From Opitutaceae bacterium (GTDB lineage Bacteria; Verrucomicrobiota; Verrucomicrobiia; Opitutales; Opitutaceae): a DNA stretch of 64,000 nt. Of the stretch, positions 1-10,033 are shown in pieces (position 1 is the first letter of the stretch; every line of letters starts with the position of its first letter). A program made the position numbers and the translations under genes. The notes under the pieces are model-generated. The model was given only the letters and a program-made list of their open reading frames with translations. It was not told the DNA's origin and did no database searches. The stretch covers positions 62,001 to 126,000 of the forward strand of contig JABTUS010000006.1 of NCBI GenBank assembly GCA_015075305.1. Direction: 5' to 3'.

Positions 1-1
1 G

Positions 2-1915
2 AAGATCCAGACCACGATCGCTCCAAAGCCTGCGAGCACGCTACTTCCCCTGTCCGTCTTCCCGATCACGGTGAATTGGGCGGGACCCGACGTGTATCTG
101 AAGCGAGACTTCAACAACGGCCAGATCGTGGTCGACCAGGCGGTTGGTGATCGAATCGCACTGCAGGCGGGTTACTACCGCAATTACACTGACGCCAGGG
201 CGCGGACGTTTTTCTACAACAGCAACAACATGGATCTCTACGGAGATCCCAACAAGAACATCCCCGCATCGAGTGGCACCGGGACGATTGTCAATCCGCG
301 AGCGGGTCAGCTGTATCTCGAGTCGAATCAACGCGGAGACTACACGACCACGGAGAACGAGGTTTATCGGTTCACCGGAGTCTACGAACTTGATGCGAAG
401 AAGCTGGGCACCCACCGCATTGCGGCGCTCTATGAGAGTGCGGTGACGGATCAGCATACCTGGACTGATCGGGAGATCCTGGTGAAGCAGGACAATTCGC
501 CCGTGCAGAATGTGACCGCCCCCGAGAATGCCCAGAACTCGGTCTGGCGGCGCAATTACATCACTGAAGGCAACTATTCAACCTATGCGCTCCATGGCCT
601 CTATGCGCCGATCACTCCGTTCTCCTACCTGGGCAACACCCTTTCCGGCCGGACGGTCACGACCGGCGAGCTGATATCACGCAAGGACATCTCGAGCTAC
701 GTCATTGCCGCGCAGAGCACTTGGATGAATCGCCCCAGCGCAACCTGGTTCAGGCGGCTGACCTCAACGCTCGGATACCGTGAGGACCAGATCAAGTATT
801 TCGACACGACCTCGGGCCGCGTGGCGGCTGACGATCCGCGCATTGCTTCCGGCGAGCGCATCCGGAACGAGGTGACGGCGCTGCCCGGATTCAACGAGAA
901 CGACATCAAGGCGACAACACTGACGGCGGGAGCTGTGCTGGCATTGAACAATCGGCTTTCACTGCTTTACAATCGCTCCAACAATATCGGCGCCCCGCGT
1001 TTCGACAGGCGCATACTTCCGGACGGACGCATTCCGCCCACGCCGGAGGGGAAGAACTGGGAGGCGGGCGTCATGATCGACCTGCTCGGTGACGACCGTT
1101 ACTTTGCGCGCATCAACTATTTTGACACATCCCAGATCGGCGATGCGGCGGTTTCACCCAGTGGAGCCGTGACGAACGCCACTGCGCTGGGACGCTCTCA
1201 GACGCTCGAGATTCTTGCGGAGTTTGTTCGCGTCGGTCGGATGACCCAGGCCGAGGCGGACAAACAGGGATTCAACTGGAATGCCGCAATCATCGATACC
1301 GCGACGCATGGTTTCGAGGTGGAGTTCGTTGGGAATCCAACGCCCAACTGGACGTTTCGCGCCAACTACTCGCACAGCCTTCGCGACCGCGAGAACTTCT
1401 TCGTGGAGGGCCGCACGTTCTTCACGGCCAAGTTTGAGGAGTGGCGAAAGCTGGCCGCAGGGAACCCAGCCCTGCAGGCCTTTTTGGAGTCGCGCATCAC
1501 GACGATCCAGGACGACGAGATCGACGGCCGGGCTGCGGCCCAGGAGCAGGGCTTTGGCAACATCCCGCACAAGGTCAATGCGGTCAGCCGCTATGCATTC
1601 ACCAACGGAACGCTCAAGGGCGCGTTTTTAGGCGGCGCTGTGCGCTACCAGAGCAAGGTTTTCTCCCAGACGGACACGGTTACCGGCCGCGACTACTACG
1701 CCAACGAGTCGATCTACGCGGATGCCTTTGCGGGCTACAAGTTCCGACCCTCATGGTTGCGCAAGGCCCAGCTGACGCTTCAGCTCAACATACGCAACCT
1801 GACAAACTCCTACCTCGTCACGACGGCACGCTGGAATGCGGATTTCAGCGGACCGCGCCGCCTGTATGTGCGTGATCCGCGTTCGTTCCGGCTGACGGGC
1901 ACTCTTGAATTTTAA
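2..1915 (+). CDS. TonB-dependent receptor, C-terminal part (runs off the left edge)
   Basis: The reading frame is open from base 2 without a stop, so this is the 3' part of a gene starting outside the window; the GTG at 71 is internal. What remains is an outer-membrane beta-barrel: alternating aromatic/polar strands, many Tyr-Asn pairs, and the closing barrel strands ending in FRLTGTLEF, with the terminal Phe typical of outer-membrane barrels. The plug domain is missing. It resembles the large Opitutaceae receptors, which are presumed to import oligosaccharides with energy from TonB-ExbBD. A sulfatase gene starts 6 bases after the stop, so the pair is probably co-transcribed and acts on one sulfated substrate (inference). 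Confidence 0.88.
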   Translation, partial: KIQTTIAPKPASTLLPLSVFPITVNWAGPDVYLKRDFNNGQIVVDQAVGDRIALQAGYYRNYTDARARTFFYNSNNMDLYGDPNKNIPASSGTGTIVNPRAGQLYLESNQRGDYTTTENEVYRFTGVYELDAKKLGTHRIAALYESAVTDQHTWTDREILVKQDNSPVQNVTAPENAQNSVWRRNYITEGNYSTYALHGLYAPITPFSYLGNTLSGRTVTTGELISRKDISSYVIAAQSTWMNRPSATWFRRLTSTLGYREDQIKYFDTTSGRVAADDPRIASGERIRNEVTALPGFNENDIKATTLTAGAVLALNNRLSLLYNRSNNIGAPRFDRRILPDGRIPPTPEGKNWEAGVMIDLLGDDRYFARINYFDTSQIGDAAVSPSGAVTNATALGRSQTLEILAEFVRVGRMTQAEADKQGFNWNAAIIDTATHGFEVEFVGNPTPNWTFRANYSHSLRDRENFFVEGRTFFTAKFEEWRKLAAGNPALQAFLESRITTIQDDEIDGRAAAQEQGFGNIPHKVNAVSRYAFTNGTLKGAFLGGAVRYQSKVFSQTDTVTGRDYYANESIYADAFAGYKFRPSWLRKAQLTLQLNIRNLTNSYLVTTARWNADFSGPRRLYVRDPRSFRLTGTLEF

Positions 1916-1921
1916 TCGAAC

Positions 1922-3265
1922 ATGAGCCGTCGCCTTGCAGTTCTCTGGTGCCTCCTCCTGGCGGCGGCTGCCGCGCTGTCCGCCCGTCAGCCCAATGTCA
2001 TCTTCATCCTCGCCGATGACCTTGGCTACGGCGACATCGGGCCGTTCGGGCAGAAGCTGATCAAGACACCCAGTCTTGACCGCATGGCTGCGGAAGGGGC
2101 GCGCTATACGCAGTCCTACACTGGAGCGACGGTCTGCGCGCCTTCTCGCTGCAGCCTGATGACGGGTTTTCACAATGGCCACGCGGCGATTCGCGGCAAC
2201 CGGGAGATCAAGCCCGAGGGTCAGCAGCCGATGCCGGCCGACACGTTCACGGTGGCCCATTTGTTCAAGCAGGCCGGATATGCGACCGGAGCCACAGGCA
2301 AGTGGGGGCTCGGCTACCCCGGCTCCACGAGCACTCCGGACAAGATGGGTTTTGACTTCTTCTTCGGCTACAACTGCCAGCGTCTCGCTCACGAGTACTA
2401 TCCCGATCATCTGTGGCGCAACAACCAGCGCGTTGAGCTGGATGGGAAAACCTATTCCCACGACCTGATAGCGGGTGAGGCGCTCGATTTCATCCGACGG
2501 AATCGAGCCCAGCCTTTCTTTCTCTATGCGGCTTTCACCATTCCGCATTCGAAGCTCCAGGTGCCGGATCTTGGACCCTATGGCAACGAGCCGTGGCCGG
2601 AGAATCTGAAGACGATCGCGGCGATGATCACGAGGCTCGATCGCGACGTCGGACGCATCCTCGATCTCGTGAAGGAACTGGGAATCGACGACGACACCCT
2701 TGTATTCTTCGCGAGCGACAATGGAGCGGTCTGGCGCGATGAGCTGTTTCATCACTCGGGCGCCCTGCGCGGCTACAAACGCGACATGTATGAGGGCGGC
2801 ATACGATCACCGACCATCGCGCGCTGGCCCGGGCACATTGCGGCAGGATCCACGAACGACCAGGTCTGGGCGTTCTGGGATTTTCTGCCGACGATGGCGG
2901 AACTCATCGGGGTCAAGGCTCCCTCCGGCATCGACGGCATTTCAGTTCTTCCTGCACTGCTGGGGCGGCGGAAGATCGCTCATCCTCCGCTGTACTATGA
3001 GTTTCACGAGCGTGGATTTCACCAGGCCGCGCGGATCGGCGATTGGAAGGCGGTGCGTTTCGGGACGAAGGAGCCGATTCAGTTGTTTGACCTGCCGAAG
3101 GATCCGTCGGAAACCACGGATGTCGCGGCGGAGCATCCGGAAATCGTCGCCCAGTTTGACAAGTTTCTCCACGAGGCGCGCACGGACACGCCCGTCTGGC
3201 CGGTCAATGAAGAACCGCGCGGCGGGCAGCGCCCTCAAAAGCGGGCGACGCCTCCGACCAAGTGA
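1922..3265 (+). CDS. Secreted family S1 sulfatase (arylsulfatase A type)
   Basis: 447 residues. An N-terminal signal peptide (residues 1-21, ending LSARQ) is followed by the alkaline-phosphatase-fold sulfatase core starting PNVIFILADDLGYGD, whose Asp pair binds calcium. The active-site motif CAPSR has Cys72, which must be converted to formylglycine. TGKWGLG and FFASDNGA are further family signatures. It should hydrolyse sulfate esters of a carbohydrate in the periplasm; the substrate cannot be read from sequence. It starts 6 bases after the receptor gene and its stop lies 8 bases before the next ATG, so it belongs to the operon reaching 6682. No clear Shine-Dalgarno sequence precedes the ATG. 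Confidence 0.93.
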   Translation: MSRRLAVLWCLLLAAAAALSARQPNVIFILADDLGYGDIGPFGQKLIKTPSLDRMAAEGARYTQSYTGATVCAPSRCSLMTGFHNGHAAIRGNREIKPEGQQPMPADTFTVAHLFKQAGYATGATGKWGLGYPGSTSTPDKMGFDFFFGYNCQRLAHEYYPDHLWRNNQRVELDGKTYSHDLIAGEALDFIRRNRAQPFFLYAAFTIPHSKLQVPDLGPYGNEPWPENLKTIAAMITRLDRDVGRILDLVKELGIDDDTLVFFASDNGAVWRDELFHHSGALRGYKRDMYEGGIRSPTIARWPGHIAAGSTNDQVWAFWDFLPTMAELIGVKAPSGIDGISVLPALLGRRKIAHPPLYYEFHERGFHQAARIGDWKAVRFGTKEPIQLFDLPKDPSETTDVAAEHPEIVAQFDKFLHEARTDTPVWPVNEEPRGGQRPQKRATPPTK

Positions 3266-3273
3266 TTTCTGCC

Positions 3274-5397
3274 ATGAGCACGCCACTTTCCTCAAAGGGA
3301 ATCAGTCGACGCCAGGTGTTGAAAGGGCTCGCGGCTGCCGGCATGTGCGGGCTTCTGCCGCCTTTGCTGGCGGATGAATCAGCAATGGCCGGCCGGGATC
3401 GTGTCCTGGACTACCTGCGTCGATTGAAACGGGCCGATGGCGGCTACGGTTTTGACGGTCACCCAAGATCGCACCTCACGCCGACCTTTGCGGTGATCGC
3501 CTGTCATCGGCTGCTTGGCGAGGAGCCGCCGGACAAGACGAAACTCATCGAATACGTGCGGACGCACCACCCCCGTGAATTGAAAAAGCTGGAGCAGGAG
3601 CGGCGCATTTTTGAATTCCAGCAGGTTCAGGCGCTGCGCTGGCTCGGGGATGATGCGGCGGATTTTCGAGGAAGGATTGGCGAAATTCGAAAGCCGCAGG
3701 AGTACAAGCGGCAGTATGAGAGAAATGGATACCCGATTTTTCAGTCGGAGCTTGGACTCGTGCAGTGTCACGCGCTGCTCGGCCTGCCCCTGGCCGCACT
3801 TCAACCGGCGTTTGGTGAGTACCTGCGCTCCCGCCGCCGTCGCAATGGCAGTTACAACAATACTCCCGCGACTGATGGAGGCGACGGGCATGCAATGAAC
3901 ACCTGGTGGGGACTGCAGGCAGCTGAACTGCTTGGAGGCTCGGATGAATTGCGCAGGGAGACGGTGGACTGGGTGAGAGCCTGCCAGCGCGGAACCGGAG
4001 GGTTCACGTATCAGCCGGATCCGGAGTTTGCCGGTGTGGAGGATGCAGCGTACACGAGGGCCGCTGTTCGCTCGTTGCGGCTTCTTGGTTCGGCTCCGAG
4101 CGATCGCGAAGCCTGTGTCAAATGGCTGCTGTCGCTCGCGGTGAATGACGGCGGATTTTCGGATCGCCCCGGATGGCAGAGCAATCCCCTCGCAACCTGG
4201 TATGTGCTGGACGCACTCGATGCATTGGGTGCCTTGGACCGGCTCAATCATGTGACAAGACCGCCGCTGCGTCGCAGGGAACGGCTCCCCGACAACCTGA
4301 AGATTTTTTCCGTCCAGCTGGAGTCGCACGGCACCGGCAGTCCGGCAGAAGCCGTTGCTCTGGCGAGTGCGTTGAAGATCGATCTTTGGGGCGCAAAGAA
4401 TGCGAAGCCCGGATGGATCGACCGCGTGAAGACCCTCGCGGCGCGGGGGAAGGTCCCGGTTCAGTTTTTCACCGCCAACGAGGAATATGGAACATGGGTT
4501 CGAGTGCCCGGCGTGGGAACCTACAGTCACACCGCCGATATTTTTGCGCCGTATGGGCGCGACATCGGAGCGTCGGTGGCCGGTCCGCAGGCGGTGAGCT
4601 GGGAGGAGTTCCGGGAGCGACGACTCGCCGCGTTGCAGCGCGGGGACGGACGACTCCTGTGGCAGTTTGGAGAAAATGAGGAGCTCGTGAGGCTGCTGCT
4701 CGACGATTCGGTTCAGCGCGGTGGTTTCTCCGCGATCAGCACCTTTCATTTCGGCAATCCGGACTTCACCAACACGGAGCCCTTCCTGTATCGCTGGCGC
4801 GGGCAGATTCCATATGTCTCAATCCAGGATGCGCACGGTGCGGAGCCCTGGTGGTTCGCTGACATGACAGAGGGCTTTCGCACACTTTTTCTTGGAACGG
4901 AACCGACCTGGGAGGCCTGGCTGGAGGCATTGAAGCGCGACTGGGTGGTGGCGGTTCGCCATGACGAAGTCAGCCGCGGAGATACCTGGATGCACGGAGG
5001 CTCGGAGGCGGTGTTGTCGCTGGTTCGCTCCCGGGAGGAAGAATGGCGCTGGTGGGACAACCCCAAGGTTCGCCGACCCCTGGCTTCGCTGGTGGCTCTC
5101 CGGCCGGGTGACACGTTTGAGGCGGGCGTCCCGACAGAGGGTGTCGCCCTCCGACTCCGCTGCGCGTGGAAGAATACGCAGCAAGGATTTCCCAGCGAGC
5201 CGAGGAGCAAACTGGTGTCGCTGCTCGTGGACGGGCAATCCGTTCAACCGCGCCTTGTGGAAACGCCACGCCCGAAGGGAGATGGAGTTGCCGACAGGTA
5301 CTATCTTTATGCGGTGCCCGAAGGAGCCCGGCAGGCGGCTGCGACGGTTCGCGAAGTTTCGAGTGGACGAATAGAGACGATCTCGTGCCTCATTTGA
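3274..5397 (+). CDS. Tat-exported alpha-toroid (prenyltransferase/squalene-oxidase repeat) protein with PHP-like C-terminal half
   Basis: 707 residues from ATG 3274; the in-frame GTG at 3262 overlaps the sulfatase stop and is less likely. Residues 8-30 (SRRQVLKGLAAAG) form a twin-arginine signal. Residues about 50-335 carry four alpha-toroid repeats with Gly-rich signatures (ADGGYGFDG, GGDGHAMNTWWGLQ, GTGGFTYQP, NDGGFSDRPG). The second half contains an SHTADI and a QDAHGAEPWW segment and a stretch like the C-terminus of PHP-type metal-dependent phosphoesterases (FLGTEPTWEAWLEALKR, then VVAVR); this assignment is tentative. The toroid is a fold shared by terpene cyclases and some polysaccharide-acting proteins. 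Its place between a sulfatase and a sugar-type transporter suggests glycan processing, not lipid synthesis. Function unknown. Confidence 0.75.
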   Translation: MSTPLSSKGISRRQVLKGLAAAGMCGLLPPLLADESAMAGRDRVLDYLRRLKRADGGYGFDGHPRSHLTPTFAVIACHRLLGEEPPDKTKLIEYVRTHHPRELKKLEQERRIFEFQQVQALRWLGDDAADFRGRIGEIRKPQEYKRQYERNGYPIFQSELGLVQCHALLGLPLAALQPAFGEYLRSRRRRNGSYNNTPATDGGDGHAMNTWWGLQAAELLGGSDELRRETVDWVRACQRGTGGFTYQPDPEFAGVEDAAYTRAAVRSLRLLGSAPSDREACVKWLLSLAVNDGGFSDRPGWQSNPLATWYVLDALDALGALDRLNHVTRPPLRRRERLPDNLKIFSVQLESHGTGSPAEAVALASALKIDLWGAKNAKPGWIDRVKTLAARGKVPVQFFTANEEYGTWVRVPGVGTYSHTADIFAPYGRDIGASVAGPQAVSWEEFRERRLAALQRGDGRLLWQFGENEELVRLLLDDSVQRGGFSAISTFHFGNPDFTNTEPFLYRWRGQIPYVSIQDAHGAEPWWFADMTEGFRTLFLGTEPTWEAWLEALKRDWVVAVRHDEVSRGDTWMHGGSEAVLSLVRSREEEWRWWDNPKVRRPLASLVALRPGDTFEAGVPTEGVALRLRCAWKNTQQGFPSEPRSKLVSLLVDGQSVQPRLVETPRPKGDGVADRYYLYAVPEGARQAAATVREVSSGRIETISCLI

Positions 5398-5401
5398 GCG
5401 C

Positions 5402-6682
5402 ATGAGCGCTCCCCCTGCCGTTTTCCAAGCCGAGAGCCGGCGCTTGGATGGCGGCCCCTTCACCGAAATGCTTCTCATGGGGGTGATGATGAGCGGCGCG
5501 AGTGCTGTGGATGCCATCAGCGGCACGATGCTGCCGATCACGGCGAGACATTTCACCGATGATGTCAGCCTCATTGCCGTCATGGTGGCGTTGAACCGCG
5601 TTTTTGGCTTTCTTGTGCAGCCATACGCAGCCTGGAAAAGTGACAGTCACCAGGGAAAATGGGGGCGGCGGCGACCCTTCCTGCTGGTTGGCTGGCCGGC
5701 GACGCTCGTGTGCACAGGCCTGCTGGGAGCGATGCCCTTCATTGTCCCGGAAGGTCATCATCGAACCACGACAGCGGTGTTTTTGGTCTTTTTGGTGAAC
5801 CTTGGCATGCAGGCCTTCGTGGATGTGTGCTACGGGAGCGGCGATCCGATCTACGGGGACAAGTTCGGGACCGGTCAACTGGGGCGCGCCAATGCGACAC
5901 GCATGATTGTCTCGAATGCCGTCCTCTTCATTCTGACGGCGCTTTTTCTGCCGCTGGCGGATGTGAATGAATTCTATCCGTATCTTGGAACGATCCTGTT
6001 TCTTGGCGTTTCGACGCTGGTTGCCATGGTACACCTGCGGGAAAAAATACCACCCCAACTGCCCGCGCCCGAGCGCTACCATCCCTTCAAGCCGCTGCGT
6101 GAGCTTGCGAATCCGCAGACACGCAGAGTGGCGGTTGTCAGCAGCGCGGTGCTCGTTGCACTCGGAGTCACGGAGATGCTCCACGCCCTGTTTGTCACCG
6201 AGACGCTTGGATTTTCGAAGACGGTTCTGGGAATGACAACGGCGGCCAGCCTCGTTGTCAGCCTGCTCTGTCCGTATCCGCTTGGCGCATTGGTCGATCG
6301 TCTCGGAGCCCGGCGGATGATGATCTCGGGCTTCGTCTTTCTTACGGTGATCGAACTGGGCTTCGTTGTCTGGGTGAAGGACGTATTTTCGCTCTACGTC
6401 TGCCTGATCCTGTTCAAAGTGGCCTGGATGACGGTGCACATTCCGGTGGTGCCTCTGATATTTCAGGACACCCCGCCGGAAAAACGGGGATCAATCTTCG
6501 CCGCGGTGCAGATGACCCGCGCCGGCGTGACGAGCGGCGCGGTGATCCTGGCCGGATTTCTCGCCGACTGGCTGAACTCCTATCGCATGTGCTACCTCGT
6601 CGCGGCAGCAGTGTGCCTGATCGGCCTAGTCGGCGCGATCAGGTTGTCGCCCGGCAGGCGCCCGATGCGGGCGTCCGCGTAG
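5402..6682 (+). CDS. MFS transporter (GPH/SLC45-like sugar carrier)
   Basis: 426 residues with about twelve hydrophobic segments. Residues around 80-95 hold the cytoplasmic loop motif SDSHQGKWGRRRPFLL, where the Gly-Arg-Arg-Arg-Pro is typical of glycoside-pentoside-hexuronide and SLC45-type major facilitator carriers, which use H+ or Na+ symport of sugars. A second related loop (DRLGARRMM) is seen near residue 300. It starts 4 bases after the toroid gene and closes the operon that begins with the TonB receptor, so it is the likely inner-membrane step for the product those enzymes release (inference). The C-terminus is short and basic. Substrate not predictable. Confidence 0.85.
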   Translation: MSAPPAVFQAESRRLDGGPFTEMLLMGVMMSGASAVDAISGTMLPITARHFTDDVSLIAVMVALNRVFGFLVQPYAAWKSDSHQGKWGRRRPFLLVGWPATLVCTGLLGAMPFIVPEGHHRTTTAVFLVFLVNLGMQAFVDVCYGSGDPIYGDKFGTGQLGRANATRMIVSNAVLFILTALFLPLADVNEFYPYLGTILFLGVSTLVAMVHLREKIPPQLPAPERYHPFKPLRELANPQTRRVAVVSSAVLVALGVTEMLHALFVTETLGFSKTVLGMTTAASLVVSLLCPYPLGALVDRLGARRMMISGFVFLTVIELGFVVWVKDVFSLYVCLILFKVAWMTVHIPVVPLIFQDTPPEKRGSIFAAVQMTRAGVTSGAVILAGFLADWLNSYRMCYLVAAAVCLIGLVGAIRLSPGRRPMRASA

Positions 6683-6693
6683 CGGTGAATGGA

Positions 6694-9600
6694 TCAGAAC
6701 TCGACGCTGAACGTGACGGTGATCAGACGCGGGTCGATGGTGACGACCTGGGAGACAACGCCGGTTGTGAGTGCTTGGATTGGAATCGGGTTTGTCTTGT
6801 CGAGGAGATTGCGGATGTTGAGCTGAACCCGGTAATCGAAGCCGCCGAAAGCCTTCATCTTGCCGCGATAACCGGCCATGACGTCCACGTAGCTTTCGGA
6901 CGGCCCCTTGTAGGTCTTGTCGAGATCGAGCACAGACGTGCCGGTAGATGCTGTCTTGAGTCCGTAGCCGATGACCGGCGCGCCGCGGTAGCGGAGGGCG
7001 GCGCCCAGATTGAAGCCCTTGAGGCGTCCCTCGGTGAATCGATAGTTCACGATGGCGTTGACGCGTCCTGCGCGGATGGCGGGATTGGTTCGCCCGTCCA
7101 CGGCCTGCATGAATGCGAGCGCATTGCCGGCAACCTGGCTTTGATAGTACTGGGCCAGCGACTGCCCGGTGGGCTGGGCGGCGTCAAAAGGCGCACTCGT
7201 CCAAGTCACAGGCTTTCCGGTGGAGTCGACCTCGCCGTTCTTTGCCACAACGCCTTGCCAGACGGGAAGCCGCTGGGCGATCCAGTTGAACCAGACTCCT
7301 CCGATGTCGGACTCAACGGACTCTCCCTTTGATCCATTGAGTCTGAAATTCCAGTTGCGCGTGGGACTGAAGTTCAGCTCGGCCTCGTAGCCCTTGGCCA
7401 CGATGAAGGAGGAGATGTTGTAGTCTAGGTTGGGGAGCACAGGAAAGCCCCGCTTGTTTCCGTCCTTCACGTTGACTTGAGCCACGTTCGGATCCAGTTC
7501 GACCACGCGGTTCTCAACATTCCTGAACTGCGTCGTGAAGTTGTTGATCTGCTGGCTCGCCCGCGCCGGCCCGGAGGACGTCTCATAGCGATTGATCTTC
7601 AAGGAAAGCGTGTCCTTCAGAATGTCGATGCGGATGGCATAGTCGCGGCCGTCACCAGCACTACCAGGAACCATTTCACCGTACGGGTCCAGGCGGCCGG
7701 TGTTCAGATTGAATGTGGTCGACTTGTTGTAGGAAAGCGAAAGCCAAGATATGGGACGCGCAACGGCTCCAAGGTTGCGGGTGATTCCGGTCTGCCTGGC
7801 ACCATATGGATTGTAGCTGACATCCCAGAGCACCGGGTAGAGGCCTGAGAAGTCCTGCTTGATCGATGGATCGTCCAGAGTGGCGGTACGCACGCCGTCC
7901 TTGCGGTAGCCATAGGTGAGTATCAGGCGCTCGCGCTGCTGGCGGTCAGGAAGAAAATGTCCCTGCCAGACGAAAATCGTGGAATCCAGCCTGTTTCTGA
8001 TTCCACTGGTCGCCGCCTGGCCGCCCAGCCGTTTACCCTCAGCGGTCACGTATGGGGATATGTAGTAGAGTTCATAGGGCCTGCCATTGGCGTCATTGAC
8101 CATCCACTGTCCCCAGAACGGACCGAAGGCTTCGGTGGGCTTGTAGGGGTCGCCCAAATAGTGGCGAAACTGGGGGATTCGCGAGGCGTGATTCGCCCAG
8201 TTTTGGAATGTCTTCGGACGCAGCGTGACCCCCGGAATGACGGGATCATCGAGAATGCGGCGCTGGAAGGTGGTTTGGTTCAGGCTCTCTTCATTTGAAT
8301 AGGACTGGAGCCCGAGAAGGCGGTGACGGCCGAGCCACTTCATCCATGAGCTGCGTTTCTCCAGCTTTCTAGCGGCGTCAAATTCATAGGAGAGGGTTGC
8401 CCGCCAGTCCTCGCGGTTGAAATACTGGAGGCGGTTTGCGCTCTGGCCTTGAAAGTAGTACTCGCCAGCGTGCGGATTGGGGGTGTTGGTGCCCGGGATG
8501 TACATGTTCGCATCAACCATGACGCGGATGTTGTTTCCACTGGGATTGCTGCCGGCGGAAAGGATCTCGTTGTTGGATTTGTCGTAGTTGTAGGCGAGTT
8601 CGAGGAAAAGCTGGTCGGCGATCGACTGCTCGACAATCACGGTCGCATTGCGGCCATCGAGCCCGTTCTTGCGACTGCCACCCAGGACGTTCACATCAAA
8701 GGGAAATATTGAGGGGTCGACGAGGGTGTAGCTGGCACCGGCGTCAAAGGTGGGGTCGACGCCGGGCATGGTGCCCGGGCTTTTGACGGTGACGGAGTTG
8801 CGCCAGCTTCGCATCGCGCCGTCAGGCTCGCCCTGGATCATGACGGGATTCTCCCCGGCCTGTGCAAAAATGCGGTTGCTCCCGATGCCCGTGAAGCTGG
8901 TGTTGTTGTAAATGGGTTTGGGTGAAGTGTACCCGCTCCCCGCTATCTGATTCGCATTGAGCCACGGGGTGACAAAATCAAAGGGGGTCGTCATGGATGC
9001 CCGGCTCCATGAACGTTTGATGTTTTCACCCTCGACAATGATGGTGGTGCGCTTGAACGGCTTGAAGGTGAGTGTGCCGTAGATGCGGTCATCCCTGTCG
9101 TAGTTGGGCTTTTTCGCGGTCTCCATGTCCTTTGTGAGGCCGATCAGACGCAGGGAGAGCTTTTTGGGAAGGATGACGACATTGGCGTCGAAGGTGGCCC
9201 GCTTCGAATCCTCCGAATCGAACTGCACGGAGAAGCGGTAGCGGTTGCGCATTTCCGCGCGTGCAGGCGTGGCGTCGAAAATTCCCGAAGGGCTGCCGAG
9301 ACCGAAAAGGATGGAGTTGGGTCCGCTCGCGACAGTGGCGCGGTCGATATTATAGTTGTCGGTCGGGCTCTTGGTCGGGAAAAAATTGCGGGACATCGTG
9401 CCTTCACCGATTCCGCGCAGGCGTCCCGGTGCGGCTGGAAACTGGGCGTCGTTGACGGTGCCCTGGTTGTATTCGTAATTGCTCTCGGAATTGGCGGTGT
9501 AGATGAGCGCCTCGTTGAAGCTGTTGACGCCAAGATCCTGCATGAATTCCTTGGTGAGCGTTTCAAGCTGGTTGGGCACATCCTTGAAGTTTGTGCGCAG

Positions 9601-9840
9601 GCGCGTCCCGCCGATTGTCTCGGTGGCGATCCAGCCGCCGCCCTCCTCGTTCACGACAAAGGGAGACAGAATGATGGCCTCGGGATCGGACGGGGGCGTT
9701 GAAGTTGGCGAAGCGGACTGCGCGGAGAGGGGGGCGCTGATGGCCTGGACGCAGGCGAGGCAGGCCGTCAGCACCGCAAGGCGGGCATGCTGGCGCGGGT
9801 TGATGCGGGCAGACGTTGATCCAGTTGTGCTTGGGTTCAT
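6694..9840 (-). CDS. TonB-dependent receptor, large Opitutaceae type
   Basis: 1048 residues from the ATG at 9840, followed by a plausible signal peptide (NPRQHARLAVLTACLACVQA). Upstream in-frame starts at 9867 and 9984 would add an implausible Pro/Ser-rich leader. After the signal comes IILSPFVVNEE, a likely TonB-box-like element, then the plug domain (TNFKDVPNQLETLTKEFMQD) and a long beta-barrel ending ITVTFSVEF. It should import an oligosaccharide across the outer membrane. It converges with the MFS gene, 11 bases apart, and diverges from a LacI-type regulator gene, which probably controls it (inference from the shared 193-base promoter region). No SusD-like lipoprotein is adjacent. Confidence 0.93.
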   Translation of the reverse strand: MNPSTTGSTSARINPRQHARLAVLTACLACVQAISAPLSAQSASPTSTPPSDPEAIILSPFVVNEEGGGWIATETIGGTRLRTNFKDVPNQLETLTKEFMQDLGVNSFNEALIYTANSESNYEYNQGTVNDAQFPAAPGRLRGIGEGTMSRNFFPTKSPTDNYNIDRATVASGPNSILFGLGSPSGIFDATPARAEMRNRYRFSVQFDSEDSKRATFDANVVILPKKLSLRLIGLTKDMETAKKPNYDRDDRIYGTLTFKPFKRTTIIVEGENIKRSWSRASMTTPFDFVTPWLNANQIAGSGYTSPKPIYNNTSFTGIGSNRIFAQAGENPVMIQGEPDGAMRSWRNSVTVKSPGTMPGVDPTFDAGASYTLVDPSIFPFDVNVLGGSRKNGLDGRNATVIVEQSIADQLFLELAYNYDKSNNEILSAGSNPSGNNIRVMVDANMYIPGTNTPNPHAGEYYFQGQSANRLQYFNREDWRATLSYEFDAARKLEKRSSWMKWLGRHRLLGLQSYSNEESLNQTTFQRRILDDPVIPGVTLRPKTFQNWANHASRIPQFRHYLGDPYKPTEAFGPFWGQWMVNDANGRPYELYYISPYVTAEGKRLGGQAATSGIRNRLDSTIFVWQGHFLPDRQQRERLILTYGYRKDGVRTATLDDPSIKQDFSGLYPVLWDVSYNPYGARQTGITRNLGAVARPISWLSLSYNKSTTFNLNTGRLDPYGEMVPGSAGDGRDYAIRIDILKDTLSLKINRYETSSGPARASQQINNFTTQFRNVENRVVELDPNVAQVNVKDGNKRGFPVLPNLDYNISSFIVAKGYEAELNFSPTRNWNFRLNGSKGESVESDIGGVWFNWIAQRLPVWQGVVAKNGEVDSTGKPVTWTSAPFDAAQPTGQSLAQYYQSQVAGNALAFMQAVDGRTNPAIRAGRVNAIVNYRFTEGRLKGFNLGAALRYRGAPVIGYGLKTASTGTSVLDLDKTYKGPSESYVDVMAGYRGKMKAFGGFDYRVQLNIRNLLDKTNPIPIQALTTGVVSQVVTIDPRLITVTFSVEF

Positions 9841-10033
9841 GGAGTTGAAATGGTTGGAGGCAGCCATGGGATGGAGTGCCCGTGGAAATCCGGGCGAAGA
9901 ATCGGGATGCGGAGTGGGTTTCGGGTTGGGTCCTGCTTGGTGGCGGGGTGGGGTGCAAGGGCTCTGATCTGCAGGGCCACTCATGAATTCCCGGGCTGGA
10001 CATCGTCAATGGCCTGAATACTTTTTCTGTAAA

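Noticed and set aside
1751-2755. 334-codon minus-strand frame
   Set aside because: It lies opposite the TonB receptor end and the sulfatase core; its Arg-rich translation has no recognisable domain.
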